Shown here: positions 18,003 to 27,287 of the stretch, piece after piece
Position numbering within the stretch: the stretch's first letter is position 1
Layout: each line of letters opens with the position of its first letter
From: an uncultured Lachnospiraceae bacterium
GTDB taxonomy: Bacteria > Bacillota > Clostridia > Lachnospirales > Lachnospiraceae
Reading direction: 5' to 3'
NCBI GenBank assembly: GCA_902767135.1
Contig: CACXGE010000157.1
Span: forward strand, 1-58,496
DNA length: 58,496 bases
Notes under the pieces: generated by a model
Told to the model about the DNA's origin: nothing
Databases searched by the model: none
What the model saw: the letters and a program-made list of their open reading frames with translations, nothing else
Made by a program: the position numbers and the translations under genes

Positions 18003-20648
18003 TTATTTTGAAAGATTTGCCAATCTTTCCTTTACCTGTTCCATCATCTGTGTATACTTTGTAAGCTTATCTCTTTCTTCCTGAATCTTTGCTTCTGGTG
18101 CTTTACTTACAAATTTTTCGTTACTTAACATTCCATTGACTCTGGCAAGTTCCTTGGTAAGTCTTTCCTCTTCCTTCTTTAATCTCTCAATTTCTTTTTC
18201 AATGTCCACCAATTCTGCAAACGGCATATAAATCACAGCCTTAGGTATTACTGCTGATACTGCATCTTCCCCTATGCCCTCCTTATTGTTCTGGGTTACA
18301 ACTTCGGATGCATAGGCAAGGGTCTGAAAGAATACCTTACTGCTCTCAAAGATAGTTACTACCTTTTCATCTTCTGATACTACGATTACCTTTGCTTTCT
18401 TTGATGGTGGTACATTCATTTCTGTACGCACGTTTCTGATTCCGCGGACTGCTTCTTTGATAGTTTCTACTGCTTCCTCTGCCTCTTTGTAATTCCATTC
18501 TTCTGTGTATTCCGGCCATTTTGAAATCATAATGGACTCCTCTTCCTCCTGAAGAGTACAGAAAATTTCTTCTGTTACAAACGGCATATATGGATGCAAT
18601 AATTTTAATCCATTGATTAACACAGTCTTTAAAGTCCATAAAGCTGCATTCTGTGATGCAGTATCTTCTGTATTGTATAGTCTTGGTTTTACCATTTCGA
18701 TATACCAGTCACAGAATTCGTCCCAGATGAAATCATATACCTTCTGAACTGCTATTCCAAGTTCAAAGTGATCCAAATTGTATGTCATATCCTTAGTAAC
18801 TGTATTGACTTTTGACAGAATCCATTTATCTGCATCCATTAAGTCAGCTTCTGCTGGCTTCGTTATGGTTTTTCCTTCCATGTTCATCATAATAAATCTT
18901 GCCGCATTCCACACCTTATTGGCAAAGTTTCGGCTTGCCTCTACTCTCTCATAGTAGAAACGCATATCATTCCCTGGTGCATTTCCTGTAATCAAAGTAA
19001 GACGAAGTGCATCTGCCCCATACTTGTCAATCACTTCCAATGGGTCAATACCATTTCCAAGAGACTTACTCATCTTTCTTCCCTGGGAATCGCGAACCAG
19101 TCCGTGGAATAATACAGTGGAGAATGGTGCCTTACCCATATGTGCATAACCTGAAAATACCATACGGATTACCCAGAAGAAAATAATATCATACCCAGTT
19201 ACCAATACGTCAGTTGGATAGAAATACTCTAATTCTTCTGTCTTTTTCGGCCAGCCCAGGGTGGAGAATGGCCACAGTGCTGATGAGAACCAGGTGTCTA
19301 AGGTATCCGGATCCTGCGTCATATGAGTGCATCCACACTTTGGACAGGTTCCAGGATTTTCTTTTGCAACTACCACTTCACCACAGTCATCACAATAATA
19401 TGCCGGGATTCTATGTCCCCACCATAACTGTCTCGAGATACACCAGTCACGGATGTTATCTGTCCAGTTGAAATAGGTTCTGTCTAAGGAAGATGGAATT
19501 AATTTAATCTCGCCTTCTTTAATTGCCTTCACTGCCGGCTTGATTAACTCATCCATCTTTACAAACCACTGCTGTTTAATCATTGGTTCTACTGTTGCTT
19601 TACATCTATCATGAGTTCCTACATTGTGTGCGTGTGGTTCTACCTTTACCAACAAGCCCTGTGCGTCCAAATCTGCCACAATCTGCTTTCTGGCCTCATA
19701 GCGGTCAAGTCCTTCATACTTTCCACCGTTTTTGTTGATGGTTGCATCATCGTTCATCACATTGATTTCTTCTAAGTTATGTCTCTTTCCAACTTCAAAG
19801 TCATTTGGATCATGGGCTGGAGTAATCTTTACACAACCGGTTCCAAACTCTTTGTCAACATACTCATCTGCTACCACTGGGATTTCACGTCCTACCAAAG
19901 GAAGAATCAGAGTCTTTCCAATCAGATGCTTATACCTGTCATCCTCCGGATTCACAGCCACAGCAGTATCTCCAAGTAAAGTTTCCGGTCTTGTGGTGGC
20001 AATCTCTACCATTTCATCACTATCTTTTACCGGATAGTTGATGTGCCAGAAGTTGCCATTTTGTTCTTCATGTTCTACCTCTGCATCTGAGATTGATGTC
20101 TGACATACCGGACACCAGTTTACAATTCGAGAACCTTTATAAATCAATCCATCCTTGTACATTTTGATAAATACTTCTTCTACTGCTTTCGAGCATCCCT
20201 CGTCCATGGTGAAACGCTCTCTGTCCCAGTCTGCGGAAGAACCTAGTTTCTTTAACTGTTTTATAATTCTTCCGCCGTATTCTTCTCTCCACTCCCAGGC
20301 TTTTTCTAAGAATCCTTCTCTTCCTAAGTCTTCCTTGGAAATCCCCTGTTCCTTTAATGCATTGATCACCTTTACTTCCGTGGCTATACTTGCGTGGTCT
20401 GTTCCTGGCTGCCATAAAGCGTTATATCCCTGCATTCTCTTATAACGGATTAAAATATCCTGCATAGTATTATCCAAGGCATGTCCCATGTGTAACTGTC
20501 CGGTAATATTTGGCGGTGGCATGATAATGGTAAACGGTTTTTTACTCTTATCCACCTTGGCATGAAAATATTTCTTATCTAACCATTTGTTATAAAGTCT
20601 CTCTTCTATGTCCTTTGGATCATAGGTCTTGTTTAATTCTTTGCTCAT
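18003..20648 (-). CDS. valS: Valyl-tRNA synthetase
   Basis: Charges tRNA-Val. I use the ATG at 20648 (AAAGGAAGAG upstream), which gives 881 residues, normal for bacterial ValRS. The frame continues upstream into the T-box terminator and is not coding there. The HIGH signature is in [15 protein letters not shown] near residue 50 and KMSKSLGN near 525. An editing domain lies between them. A C-terminal coiled-coil arm ([14 protein letters not shown] and following) is typical of ValRS. Expression is predicted to be controlled by the valine T-box immediately upstream. Confidence 0.98.
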   Translation of the reverse strand: MSKELNKTYDPKDIEERLYNKWLDKKYFHAKVDKSKKPFTIIMPPPNITGQLHMGHALDNTMQDILIRYKRMQGYNALWQPGTDHASIATEVKVINALKEQGISKEDLGREGFLEKAWEWREEYGGRIIKQLKKLGSSADWDRERFTMDEGCSKAVEEVFIKMYKDGLIYKGSRIVNWCPVCQTSISDAEVEHEEQNGNFWHINYPVKDSDEMVEIATTRPETLLGDTAVAVNPEDDRYKHLIGKTLILPLVGREIPVVADEYVDKEFGTGCVKITPAHDPNDFEVGKRHNLEEINVMNDDATINKNGGKYEGLDRYEARKQIVADLDAQGLLVKVEPHAHNVGTHDRCKATVEPMIKQQWFVKMDELIKPAVKAIKEGEIKLIPSSLDRTYFNWTDNIRDWCISRQLWWGHRIPAYYCDDCGEVVVAKENPGTCPKCGCTHMTQDPDTLDTWFSSALWPFSTLGWPKKTEELEYFYPTDVLVTGYDIIFFWVIRMVFSGYAHMGKAPFSTVLFHGLVRDSQGRKMSKSLGNGIDPLEVIDKYGADALRLTLITGNAPGNDMRFYYERVEASRNFANKVWNAARFIMMNMEGKTITKPAEADLMDADKWILSKVNTVTKDMTYNLDHFELGIAVQKVYDFIWDEFCDWYIEMVKPRLYNTEDTASQNAALWTLKTVLINGLKLLHPYMPFVTEEIFCTLQEEEESIMISKWPEYTEEWNYKEAEEAVETIKEAVRGIRNVRTEMNVPPSKKAKVIVVSEDEKVVTIFESSKVFFQTLAYASEVVTQNNKEGIGEDAVSAVIPKAVIYMPFAELVDIEKEIERLKKEEERLTKELARVNGMLSNEKFVSKAPEAKIQEERDKLTKYTQMMEQVKERLANLSK

Positions 20649-20668
20649 ACTCTCTTCCTTTCTATGAT

Positions 20669-20925
20669 AAAAAAAGCCCTTCACAGACATCAAAATCTGC
20701 AAAGGGCGAATGTCTCGCGGTACCACCTTACTTCATGGTTCACACCATCTTGAAAATCTTTTAACGGGGACCAACCGGGAAAAGCTACTTCCAAATAATC
20801 ATCTTTCACTTTTCCGATTCAAAAGCTACCTTCCACAGCACCTTCTTACAAATCCCTTTCAGCCTACGAGGACTTTTCTCTTTTAAGGGTAATCTGTGTA
20901 CTCCTCTTTCTCGCTATCTTTTCCA
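20669..20925 (-). promoter_or_regulatory. T-box riboswitch (valine) ahead of valS
   Basis: The conserved T-box GGTGGTACCGCG is at 20716-20727. The terminator stem GCCCTTTGCAGA / TCTGTGAAGGGC (20676-20707) plus a run of seven T follows. In Stem I the helix CACAG (20894-20898) pairs with CTGTG (20834-20838). The 5' side of the specifier loop carries AGTA. On the 3' side GAAG is followed by GTA at 20827-20829, read as the valine specifier codon. Uncharged tRNA-Val would stabilise the antiterminator and allow valS transcription. Confidence 0.93.
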
Positions 20926-21148
20926 TATAACTTGAACTTATCTTACTGTAAAACAGATTGATTGTCAATTATTTTTTGTTACAACAACAATTTACTACCC
21001 CTCAAGAGACCCACGTCGTAGGCAATGATTCCTTTCTCTTACCTTCCCATTCCCGCGAGCAGGCAGGAGCCGACGCCGGGTGCGTAGCAGAGGCGCTTCG
21101 GGCGGTGGCCTGCGGAAGGGCTACATAAGTTCTTACGAATCATGGTTG
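20926..21148. other. Intergenic region with GC-rich structured insert
   Basis: No credible ORF. About 21042-21119 is markedly GC-rich against AT-rich surroundings and folds on itself: CCTTCC (21042-21047) pairs with GGAAGG (21114-21119), and GCAGGC (21059-21064) with GCCTGC (21108-21113). The rest, 20940-21010, is AT-rich and featureless apart from the presumed valS promoter region, which I could not place. Confidence 0.4.
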
Positions 21149-23143
21149 TTATTCTTTATCAAACCCGCCTTCCACATAAGCTCTCAACACTTCCCCAACA
21201 CTCCAAGCCTGACCATAGCAGCCACGGGAAATATTCGGTTCATCCCCATCAAATATCTCTGCAATGGTTCCAATACAGCCATCCATCAGGTGGTCCTCCA
21301 TTGGTGCCAGCAACTGTTTTGCATACCTTCTGCCTTCCTCAGTATCTCCATACACTTTAAGATAGGCTGTGATAAATCCACCCAAAGGAAATCCCCAGGC
21401 AGTTCCCTGATGGTAGGCTGCATCCCTATCATGCAGTTTCCCAGCATAAATCCCCTTATACTCACCATCTTCCGGAGATAAGGAGCGCAGTCCATAAGTG
21501 GCATACAGTTTGGAAACCACGGTATCAACAATCGCCTTCTCCTGTTCCCGGCTAAGCATAGTATAGGGAAGAGAAACTGCCCAAATCTGGTTTGGTCTTA
21601 TCTTATCATCATTTCCATCATCATCCACCACATCATACAGACACTGCTTCTCTTCATTCCAGAATTTTTCACAAAAGCTTTCCTTCACCTTTTGTGCCAG
21701 GTCTTTAAATGAGTCCTTGTCCTTATCACCAAAGCGGGTAGCCAGATCATACATCACATTCAAAGCATTATACCAAAGTGCAGAAATCTCTACCGGTTTT
21801 CCATGGCGTGGGGTCACCACCCAGTCATCCACCCGCACATCCATCCAGGTCACCTGATCCAGACCATCCCCTGCATGGATTAAGTAGTCCTTATCCATTC
21901 CAATGGAGAAATGGGTACCCTTGATATAATACACGATAATCTCCCGTAATTTTGGATATATCTCTCTTCGAATAAACTGGTAATCCTCCTCTTTTCCTGT
22001 GTACTCTAAGTATTTCTGCACTGCATAGAAATACCACATGGAAGCATCCACCGTATTGTACAGTGGCTCCAGCCCTTCATCCGGAAACATATTAGGAACC
22101 AGTCCCTTTTTCACATACTTGGCAAAACTTTTTAGAATCTCCTGGCAATCTTCATATCTTTTGGTCATCAGGGTCAGTCCCTGTAAGGCAATCATGGTAT
22201 CCCTTCCCCAGTCCGTAAACCATGGCAACCCCGCCAAAACGGTTTTTCCTCCTGTGGATTCTCTTTTTGTAATAAACTGATCCGCTGCGTGTACCAAAGT
22301 CTTTGCAAAATCACTTTGTACCCCGGATTTCTCCTCTAATTCCTCACAGCGAATCTGTTCTGCGTAAATAATATCAAAGGCGCGCTTTGGAATTTTGCCC
22401 TGTTCGATAGTACAGACCACAGAAACCTTTTTACATTCTCCCGGCTTTATCTTAATATTAATCTCGTACGGTGTATAATTATTTTCAATACAGGTCATTC
22501 CTGTGGAGATTTCCGTCTGAAGCTCCATATCCACATCAAAAATATCATCCCTTTTTTTGATATCACCATCACTGACATAAAAACGGATTGCAATATTTTT
22601 GTTGGCCTCCGGAACCAGGGTAATGGTATCCCTTGAGTTGGTGGTACTAAATTTTAGTTCTGCCCTTTCACTTCTCTCATGATGATCCCTGTAATTAAAA
22701 AGCGGTACCAAAGTAAGCGTTGCCTCTTCACTGCCTCCCATAATATCATAACCGATAGCCACGGTATTTTTCCCATGTTCCATGGCAATGGTTTTCTTCA
22801 CAAATACCCCTTGTGCATAATAAGTATACTCCGGCATATATTGATAAGTAAAACTTTGTAAATATTTCTGTCCTTCTTCGTTATTTCCTCCCGGTCTCTG
22901 ATTGGTTGCAAAAGAATAGGTCTGATTTCCCACCTTCAATTCCTCGTTAATCTTAGACAGCACCATAACTCTCTCAACCGGTGCATGTAAGCTTGCAATT
23001 AACAATCCGTTATGCTTTCTTGTATGGGCACCAATAATGGAAGAACCTGCATAACCGCCTATTCCATTGGTTATTACCCATTCTCTCTGAATTCCTTCCC
23101 CAAAAGTTTTCCAATAGCCCTTTCCAAATCTTCTCATCTTCAT
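21149..23143 (-). CDS. Glycogen debranching enzyme (amylo-alpha-1,6-glucosidase, GH133-type)
   Basis: A 664-residue bacterial glycogen debranching enzyme. The N-terminal domain (about 1-230, WVITNGIGGYAGSS and HNGLLIA) is followed by an alpha/alpha-toroid domain. Signature stretches include AGLPWFTDWGRDTMIAL near residue 300 and, around 435-450, WMDVRVDDWVVTPRHGKPVE. It would remove alpha-1,6 branches of glycogen in the cytoplasm. The ATG at 23143 has GGGAG upstream. It begins 15 nt after sufB and may be cotranscribed with it, although functionally unrelated. Confidence 0.93.
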   Translation of the reverse strand: MKMRRFGKGYWKTFGEGIQREWVITNGIGGYAGSSIIGAHTRKHNGLLIASLHAPVERVMVLSKINEELKVGNQTYSFATNQRPGGNNEEGQKYLQSFTYQYMPEYTYYAQGVFVKKTIAMEHGKNTVAIGYDIMGGSEEATLTLVPLFNYRDHHERSERAELKFSTTNSRDTITLVPEANKNIAIRFYVSDGDIKKRDDIFDVDMELQTEISTGMTCIENNYTPYEINIKIKPGECKKVSVVCTIEQGKIPKRAFDIIYAEQIRCEELEEKSGVQSDFAKTLVHAADQFITKRESTGGKTVLAGLPWFTDWGRDTMIALQGLTLMTKRYEDCQEILKSFAKYVKKGLVPNMFPDEGLEPLYNTVDASMWYFYAVQKYLEYTGKEEDYQFIRREIYPKLREIIVYYIKGTHFSIGMDKDYLIHAGDGLDQVTWMDVRVDDWVVTPRHGKPVEISALWYNALNVMYDLATRFGDKDKDSFKDLAQKVKESFCEKFWNEEKQCLYDVVDDDGNDDKIRPNQIWAVSLPYTMLSREQEKAIVDTVVSKLYATYGLRSLSPEDGEYKGIYAGKLHDRDAAYHQGTAWGFPLGGFITAYLKVYGDTEEGRRYAKQLLAPMEDHLMDGCIGTIAEIFDGDEPNISRGCYGQAWSVGEVLRAYVEGGFDKE

Positions 23144-23158
23144 ACCATCTACGTCTCC

Positions 23159-24076
23159 CTACTTTAAAAATCCATTGATAATCTGTGCTTCCGCCTCTGC
23201 CTCCGTCAATCCCAAAGTCATCAGTTTCATCAACTGTTCCCCTGCAATCTTTCCAATGGCTGCCTCATGTATCAGGCCTGCATCGATATGATTTGCATTG
23301 ATTTTAGGAATTGCAGATACCTTTGCCTCATCCATAATAATGGCATCACATTCTGTATGTCCATGACACTTGTTATTTCCATTTACACTAGACAGGAACA
23401 CCTGACTGGACTTATCCTTTGCAACGGAACGTGATATCACATGGGTACTGGCATTTTCACCATTTAATTCCACCTCAAAATCCGTCTTTGCCACCTGGGT
23501 TCCATGTGTCATAATTTTTTCTTTTATGATTAAAGTAGCATCTTTATCAATCTTTGCTTTCGTCACACGCTCTGTGGAATCTACCCCTTTAATCTGAACA
23601 GTATCCATCTCCATGTAACTGCCCTCTTCCATATTCACAATAGTCTGTGGATTTAAAATACGGCTTCCTTTTCCGTCTCCCTCTCCATAATGCTTTTCGA
23701 TATACTTCACTTTTGCATTCTTTCCCACAAAGAAACTGTGAATTCCATCGTGTTCTGAATCTGCATCTCCGGAATTATGGATTCCACACCCTGCTACAAT
23801 CGTAACATCTGCCCCCTCTCCAATATAGAAATCATTATATACCATTTCCTTTAATCCGCTTTGACTTAATACCACCGGTATATGAACACTTTCATTTTTC
23901 GTTCCCGGTTTGATTATAATATCTATCCCTGGTTTATCTTCCTTGGTAACAATATCAATATTGGCTGTGGTATTTCTGCCTGCTTTTTCTCCATTGGCAC
24001 GAATATTATATGCACCCTCTGGCACCTCATGCAAACCAGACACCTGTTCTAATAAATTCATCTGTATTGCATCCAT
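23159..24076 (-). CDS. SufB/SufD-family Fe-S scaffold (short, SmsB-like)
   Basis: A 305-residue SUF core protein. Its beta-helix core and C-terminal signature (AGLIHEAAIGKIAGEQLMKL, then GLTEAEAEAQIINGF) mark the SufB/SufD family. It is much shorter than classical SufB (about 470 residues). It pairs with sufC 2 nt away, with no sufD, sufS or sufU nearby. This matches the minimal SufBC (also called SmsCB) Fe-S assembly systems known from anaerobes. I expect a SufB2C2-type scaffold complex that assembles Fe-S clusters in the cytosol. Confidence 0.88.
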   Translation of the reverse strand: MDAIQMNLLEQVSGLHEVPEGAYNIRANGEKAGRNTTANIDIVTKEDKPGIDIIIKPGTKNESVHIPVVLSQSGLKEMVYNDFYIGEGADVTIVAGCGIHNSGDADSEHDGIHSFFVGKNAKVKYIEKHYGEGDGKGSRILNPQTIVNMEEGSYMEMDTVQIKGVDSTERVTKAKIDKDATLIIKEKIMTHGTQVAKTDFEVELNGENASTHVISRSVAKDKSSQVFLSSVNGNNKCHGHTECDAIIMDEAKVSAIPKINANHIDAGLIHEAAIGKIAGEQLMKLMTLGLTEAEAEAQIINGFLK

Positions 24077-24078
24077 GA

Positions 24079-24804
24079 TTAACAGCCTCCTTTATAAAAT
24101 CTACATCCTGCAGAACCCTTTAACAATTCTGGCAAAATTTCACTCTTCGCTCCCATATCCGCTACTTCTCCATTGGCCATAACCACAATCTTGTCTGCAA
24201 TATTTAAGATTCTCTCCTGATGGGAAATAATCAATATGGTTCCGTTGATATCCTGATACATCTTCTCAAAAACCTGTATCAGATTCTGAAAACTCCAAAG
24301 GTCAATTCCAGCCTCTGGTTCATCAAAAATAGAAAGCTTGGTTCCTCTGGCTATAATCATTGCGATTTCTATTCTTTTTAACTCTCCACCAGAAAGACTC
24401 CCATTTACTTCCCTTTCAATGTAGTCCCTGGCACACAACCCTACTTCTGACAAGTATTCACAGGCCTGAGCTGTAGTGAGATTCTTACCGGAAGCCAGGC
24501 GAATCAAATCTTTTACTGTGATTCCCTTAAATCTTACCGGCTGCTGGAAAGCAAAACTGACACCTAACTTTGCCCGTTCTGTGATGGACATATCCGTGAT
24601 ATCCACCCCATCCAGCAGAATTTTTCCACTACTTGGCTTGCGAATTCCTGCAATCACCTTTGCCAAGGTGGATTTACCTCCGCCGTTTGGTCCGGTAATT
24701 GCCACAAATCTATCTTCTATTTTTAAATTTACATTTTTTAATATTTCTTTGTTCTCATCAATATCATCTGATACTGTAAGAGAAATGTTTTGTAACTCCA
24801 GCAT
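24079..24804 (-). CDS. sufC: SufC Fe-S assembly ATPase
   Basis: A 241-residue ABC-type ATPase of the SUF system. I chose the ATG at 24804, supported by TAGGAGGTCGCAC; an in-frame extension to 24867 lacks a ribosome site and overlaps the promoter. Walker A GPNGGGKST, the Q-loop FAFQQPVRF, signature LSGGELKR and Walker B SIFDEPEAGID are all present, with SufC-type spacing. There is no TM segment. It partners with the adjacent SufB-like protein. Confidence 0.95.
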   Translation of the reverse strand: MLELQNISLTVSDDIDENKEILKNVNLKIEDRFVAITGPNGGGKSTLAKVIAGIRKPSSGKILLDGVDITDMSITERAKLGVSFAFQQPVRFKGITVKDLIRLASGKNLTTAQACEYLSEVGLCARDYIEREVNGSLSGGELKRIEIAMIIARGTKLSIFDEPEAGIDLWSFQNLIQVFEKMYQDINGTILIISHQERILNIADKIVVMANGEVADMGAKSEILPELLKGSAGCRFYKGGC

Positions 24805-24838
24805 GTGCGACCTCCTATGTTTTATTCCATAATGAGTA

Positions 24839-24867
24839 ATTATACCTTGCTTTGCTTTATTTTGCAA
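24839..24867 (-). promoter_or_regulatory. Sigma-A promoter of sufC-sufB
   Basis: TTGCAA (24862-24867), 17-nt spacer, perfect TATAAT (24839-24844). It lies directly after the pspC terminator and about 35 nt upstream of the sufC start. Confidence 0.75.
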
Positions 24868-24868
24868 T

Positions 24869-24891
24869 AAAAAAGGGGGATACCCCTTTTT
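24869..24891 (-). terminator. Intrinsic terminator after the PspC-domain gene
   Basis: Stem AAAAAGGGG / CCCCTTTTT with a 4-nt loop and a following T-rich stretch separates the PadR-PspC operon from sufC. Confidence 0.85.
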
Positions 24892-24958
24892 GAAGTATCA
24901 CCCTTTTTTTTTCCCTTATACCTGTTTTTGAAATCCGCCAAACGGCTCCTTATCACTT

Positions 24959-25156
24959 TTACGGTAACTTGGATTCCACTGGCATGATAATGGCAGCTAT
25001 GATGTAAGCCAAAATCCCGCTTCCTGCACACAATACAAATACCACCCATAGAAGTCGAATCACCGTCGGATCCACATTGAAGTATTCTCCGATTCCTCCA
25101 CATACTCCACATAACATCTGATTTGTGCTTGAACGTACCAATCTCTTTTCTCCCAT
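24959..25156 (-). CDS. PspC-domain small membrane protein
   Basis: 65 residues. The PspC core reads RLVRSSTNQMLCGVCGGI, EYFNVDPTVIRLLWV and one hydrophobic helix (about 36-58). PspC proteins act in envelope stress sensing or signalling; in Firmicutes they are often found with DUF4097/LiaI-type proteins. It follows DUF4097 by 19 nt and closes the PadR-led operon. Confidence 0.9.
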   Translation of the reverse strand: MGEKRLVRSSTNQMLCGVCGGIGEYFNVDPTVIRLLWVVFVLCAGSGILAYIIAAIIMPVESKLP

Positions 25157-25175
25157 AATAATCTACATCCTTTCC

Positions 25176-26102
25176 TTAATCTAAATAAATATTTATGTTA
25201 CCTAAATTACATTCTGCGTTAATAGTATTTGTTGCATCATTGTCAATGTGCTTTGAAGCATCCATCCCGGCAATTTCGTAGTCTCCTACACTCACATTTC
25301 CCATAGCACAGCTTAAATCAATATTATAATCGTTTTCCTCACCTTGAAGCTCCATCTCTATCTCACCCATATTACATTCTACCGTTATCTCCTTTGACTT
25401 TTTTGCAGTATCCACTTCAATTCTTCCTGCATTCACTTCCAGTTGAATCTCCTTTTGGGCATCCAGTTGGTCTATACTAAGATTTCCTGCATCTACATTT
25501 CCCTTAAGCCCTGTTGCCTTTATTTTTTCTAACTCCACATTACCTGCTCCAATAACAATTTCCATCTGCTTTGCCTTAAGTGTATCCGCTTCTATGTTTC
25601 CTGCTCCTACATCCAATTTCATTTTTTCAAATTCTGTTTCTGGCAGTTGCAAAGTTATATCGCATCCAATATCTACAAGACCTTTTAAAGACTTGATTTC
25701 CCTCTCACAGGATATGACCAAGGTTTCATTTTCAACCTTACAGGAAAAATCACTTCTTTTGTCACCATCCACCTCTACATAAATCTTATCCTCATCCCCA
25801 TTACTTTCTATGGTCACATTACTGGCTCCTATGACGCATTCAATGCTTTTGATGCCATCCTCTTTCACAGAGAAGGTATAAGATTTTTCAAAATCCTTAC
25901 TGTCATCATCACCGATGTAGACCCCTTGTTTTCCCACATTCACCTTAAATTTATTCATTGGCTTGTAAGAAAAACCGCCATCTTCCGTCATAGAAATAAA
26001 TGTCTGAAGACCTCCACCAATGGCTCCTACAATACACAGTGCCATTCCTACACCTATGATAGCCAATGCAGTTATCACACTTCTTCGATAAAACTTCTTC
26101 AT
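25176..26102 (-). CDS. DUF4097-family beta-repeat protein, membrane anchored
   Basis: 308 residues. A TM helix at about 10-32 is followed by a long beta-solenoid of DUF4097 type built of short repeats (KLDVGAGNIEADTLKA, EIVIGAGNVELEKIKA, KGNVDAGNLSIDQLDA). The repeated GN-[IV]-x-[IVL]-[DE] pattern is obvious. It is typically found beside DUF1700 and PadR genes and linked to envelope stress (as in LiaX-like systems); a direct role here is inference. Its ATG overlaps the stop of the DUF1700 gene by 4 nt. Confidence 0.88.
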   Translation of the reverse strand: MKKFYRRSVITALAIIGVGMALCIVGAIGGGLQTFISMTEDGGFSYKPMNKFKVNVGKQGVYIGDDDSKDFEKSYTFSVKEDGIKSIECVIGASNVTIESNGDEDKIYVEVDGDKRSDFSCKVENETLVISCEREIKSLKGLVDIGCDITLQLPETEFEKMKLDVGAGNIEADTLKAKQMEIVIGAGNVELEKIKATGLKGNVDAGNLSIDQLDAQKEIQLEVNAGRIEVDTAKKSKEITVECNMGEIEMELQGEENDYNIDLSCAMGNVSVGDYEIAGMDASKHIDNDATNTINAECNLGNINIYLD

Positions 26103-26821
26103 GAAATCACCTCTTTTTCCTCACCAAACAACCTTTTCCACAATTTCTTACACAATTTCCAAAAGTACGGAATCACATCTCGGATTCCCCATACCACAAA
26201 GTCAAGGGCAATGATACCTATACCAAACAGTATACAACCGATTCCCACGCAAATGAGCGCCGCCATGGGTGCAACCGGAATCACCAAAATACCCGCTACA
26301 ATCACTGCAACACCCGCTACCAAAAGAGAGATACTCACTGCAACCGCCGCCACAGCAATTCCAAAAACCGCTGCCACAATCCCTATGACTGCACCCAACA
26401 ATCCTCCCAAGATGCCGCCCCAGAAGGGAAAGGTAAGACAAAGGATAATAGCTAATAATATTGCCTGGGAACGATCCAGATTTCGGAAAGAAAATCTATG
26501 TTTTCCCTTTTTCTCTTTATAATAATTTCTATCATCTTTCCTGCGTTTTCCCACTTCTGAATTTCTCATAAGCTCATTCTCTCTGTCAAGATCATGGTAC
26601 CCGTTTTCATCAAACTCTCCATCTTCTGACTGAGCCAGCCCTTTCTTGATAGAGCAGGCTATTTTTTCCGGATTGTCCACCCGTTCTAATACATCCTCTG
26701 TATCACGAAAGCCTGCCTCTTCAAAATATTCTTCATAGTACTGAATGGCTTCTTCCTGATCTGCCTTTGGCACATCACTTAACAATTTTGTCAGTTGTTC
26801 AATAAACTCCTGTTTTGTCAT
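26099..26821 (-). CDS. DUF1700 membrane protein
   Basis: 240 residues. The N-terminal DUF1700/HAAS-type helical domain (about 1-60, FIEQLTKLLSDVPKADQEEAIQYYEEYF) is followed by a hydrophobic region with three or four glycine/alanine-rich TM helices (about 115-215). It overlaps the PadR gene by 23 nt and DUF4097 by 4 nt, so translation is coupled. This PadR-DUF1700-DUF4097 order is recurrent in Firmicutes, where PadR represses the operon. Confidence 0.88.
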   Translation of the reverse strand: MTKQEFIEQLTKLLSDVPKADQEEAIQYYEEYFEEAGFRDTEDVLERVDNPEKIACSIKKGLAQSEDGEFDENGYHDLDRENELMRNSEVGKRRKDDRNYYKEKKGKHRFSFRNLDRSQAILLAIILCLTFPFWGGILGGLLGAVIGIVAAVFGIAVAAVAVSISLLVAGVAVIVAGILVIPVAPMAALICVGIGCILFGIGIIALDFVVWGIRDVIPYFWKLCKKLWKRLFGEEKEVIS

Positions 26822-27140
26822 TCTTCACTCCTCCTTCGAACATCTGGGTAATTTTTGTGGAATAATTTATCCATTCTTCCCGGTATTCTTCTAGGACGGT
26901 TTTTCCTTTTTCCGTCAATTTGTAATATCTTCTGTTTCTTCCACCGTGTTGCTCATCATATACTTCCAAGCAGGCATCCTTTTGCAATCTTCTAAGCACC
27001 GGATATAAGGTAGATTCTGATATATCCAGCACAGACCTTACATCCTGGGTAATACTGTACCCATAAGTACCATTTTCTGTTCGGGATACCACTGCCAGCA
27101 CAATTGCATCTAATAAGGTGGAACCTGTGTTAAATACCAT
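26799..27140 (-). CDS. PadR-family transcriptional regulator
   Basis: A 113-residue winged-helix repressor from the ATG at 27140, which has GAAAGGAAGGGG upstream; the in-frame extension to 27200 lies in the promoter region. The PadR core is clear: TLLDAIVLAVVSR, GYSITQDVR, STLYPVLRRLQKD and RRYYKLTEKGK. It is the first gene of the envelope operon and probably regulates it, perhaps through dyad AACA-N4-TGTT (27181-27192) just downstream of the -10 box. Confidence 0.93.
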   Translation of the reverse strand: MVFNTGSTLLDAIVLAVVSRTENGTYGYSITQDVRSVLDISESTLYPVLRRLQKDACLEVYDEQHGGRNRRYYKLTEKGKTVLEEYREEWINYSTKITQMFEGGVKNDKTGVY

Positions 27141-27201
27141 GTGACCCCTTCCTTTCTTGTATTCATATAATACTATATGAACAACTATGTTATACACCAT
27201 A

Positions 27202-27229
27202 TAATATCATAAACTATATAAATGTCAAT
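27202..27229 (-). promoter_or_regulatory. Promoter of the PadR operon with overlapping dyad
   Basis: TTGACA (27224-27229), 16-nt spacer, TATTAT (27202-27207). A short dyad AACA-N4-TGTT (27181-27192) lies where an operator would block elongation. The leader is about 60 nt. Confidence 0.7.
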
Positions 27230-27242
27230 AGTTTTTTATAAA

Positions 27243-27277
27243 AAAAATAATATTATACAATGTATAATATTATTTTT
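27243..27277. terminator. AT-only 16-bp palindrome, likely terminator of the transglutaminase operon
   Basis: Arms AAAAATAATATTATAC and GTATAATATTATTTTT are perfect over 16 bp with a 3-nt loop. On the minus strand seven T follow the second arm, just downstream of the stop at 27288. It is almost free of G+C, so it could also be a regulator binding site upstream of the PadR promoter. Confidence 0.7.
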
Positions 27278-27287
27278 GTATTTTTAT

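Noticed and set aside
20649..20726. N-terminal extension of valS
   Set aside because: These codons overlap the T-box antiterminator/terminator; the ATG at 20648 has the ribosome site.
24840..25112. 90-codon minus-strand frame overlapping the PspC gene
   Set aside because: Out of frame with the clear PspC domain and runs through the terminator hairpin and the sufC promoter.
25926..26522. 198-codon open frame on the plus strand
   Set aside because: Antisense to DUF1700/DUF4097; Ala/Thr/Pro/Ile-rich low-complexity translation mirrors the opposite Gly/Ala/Val-rich TM region.
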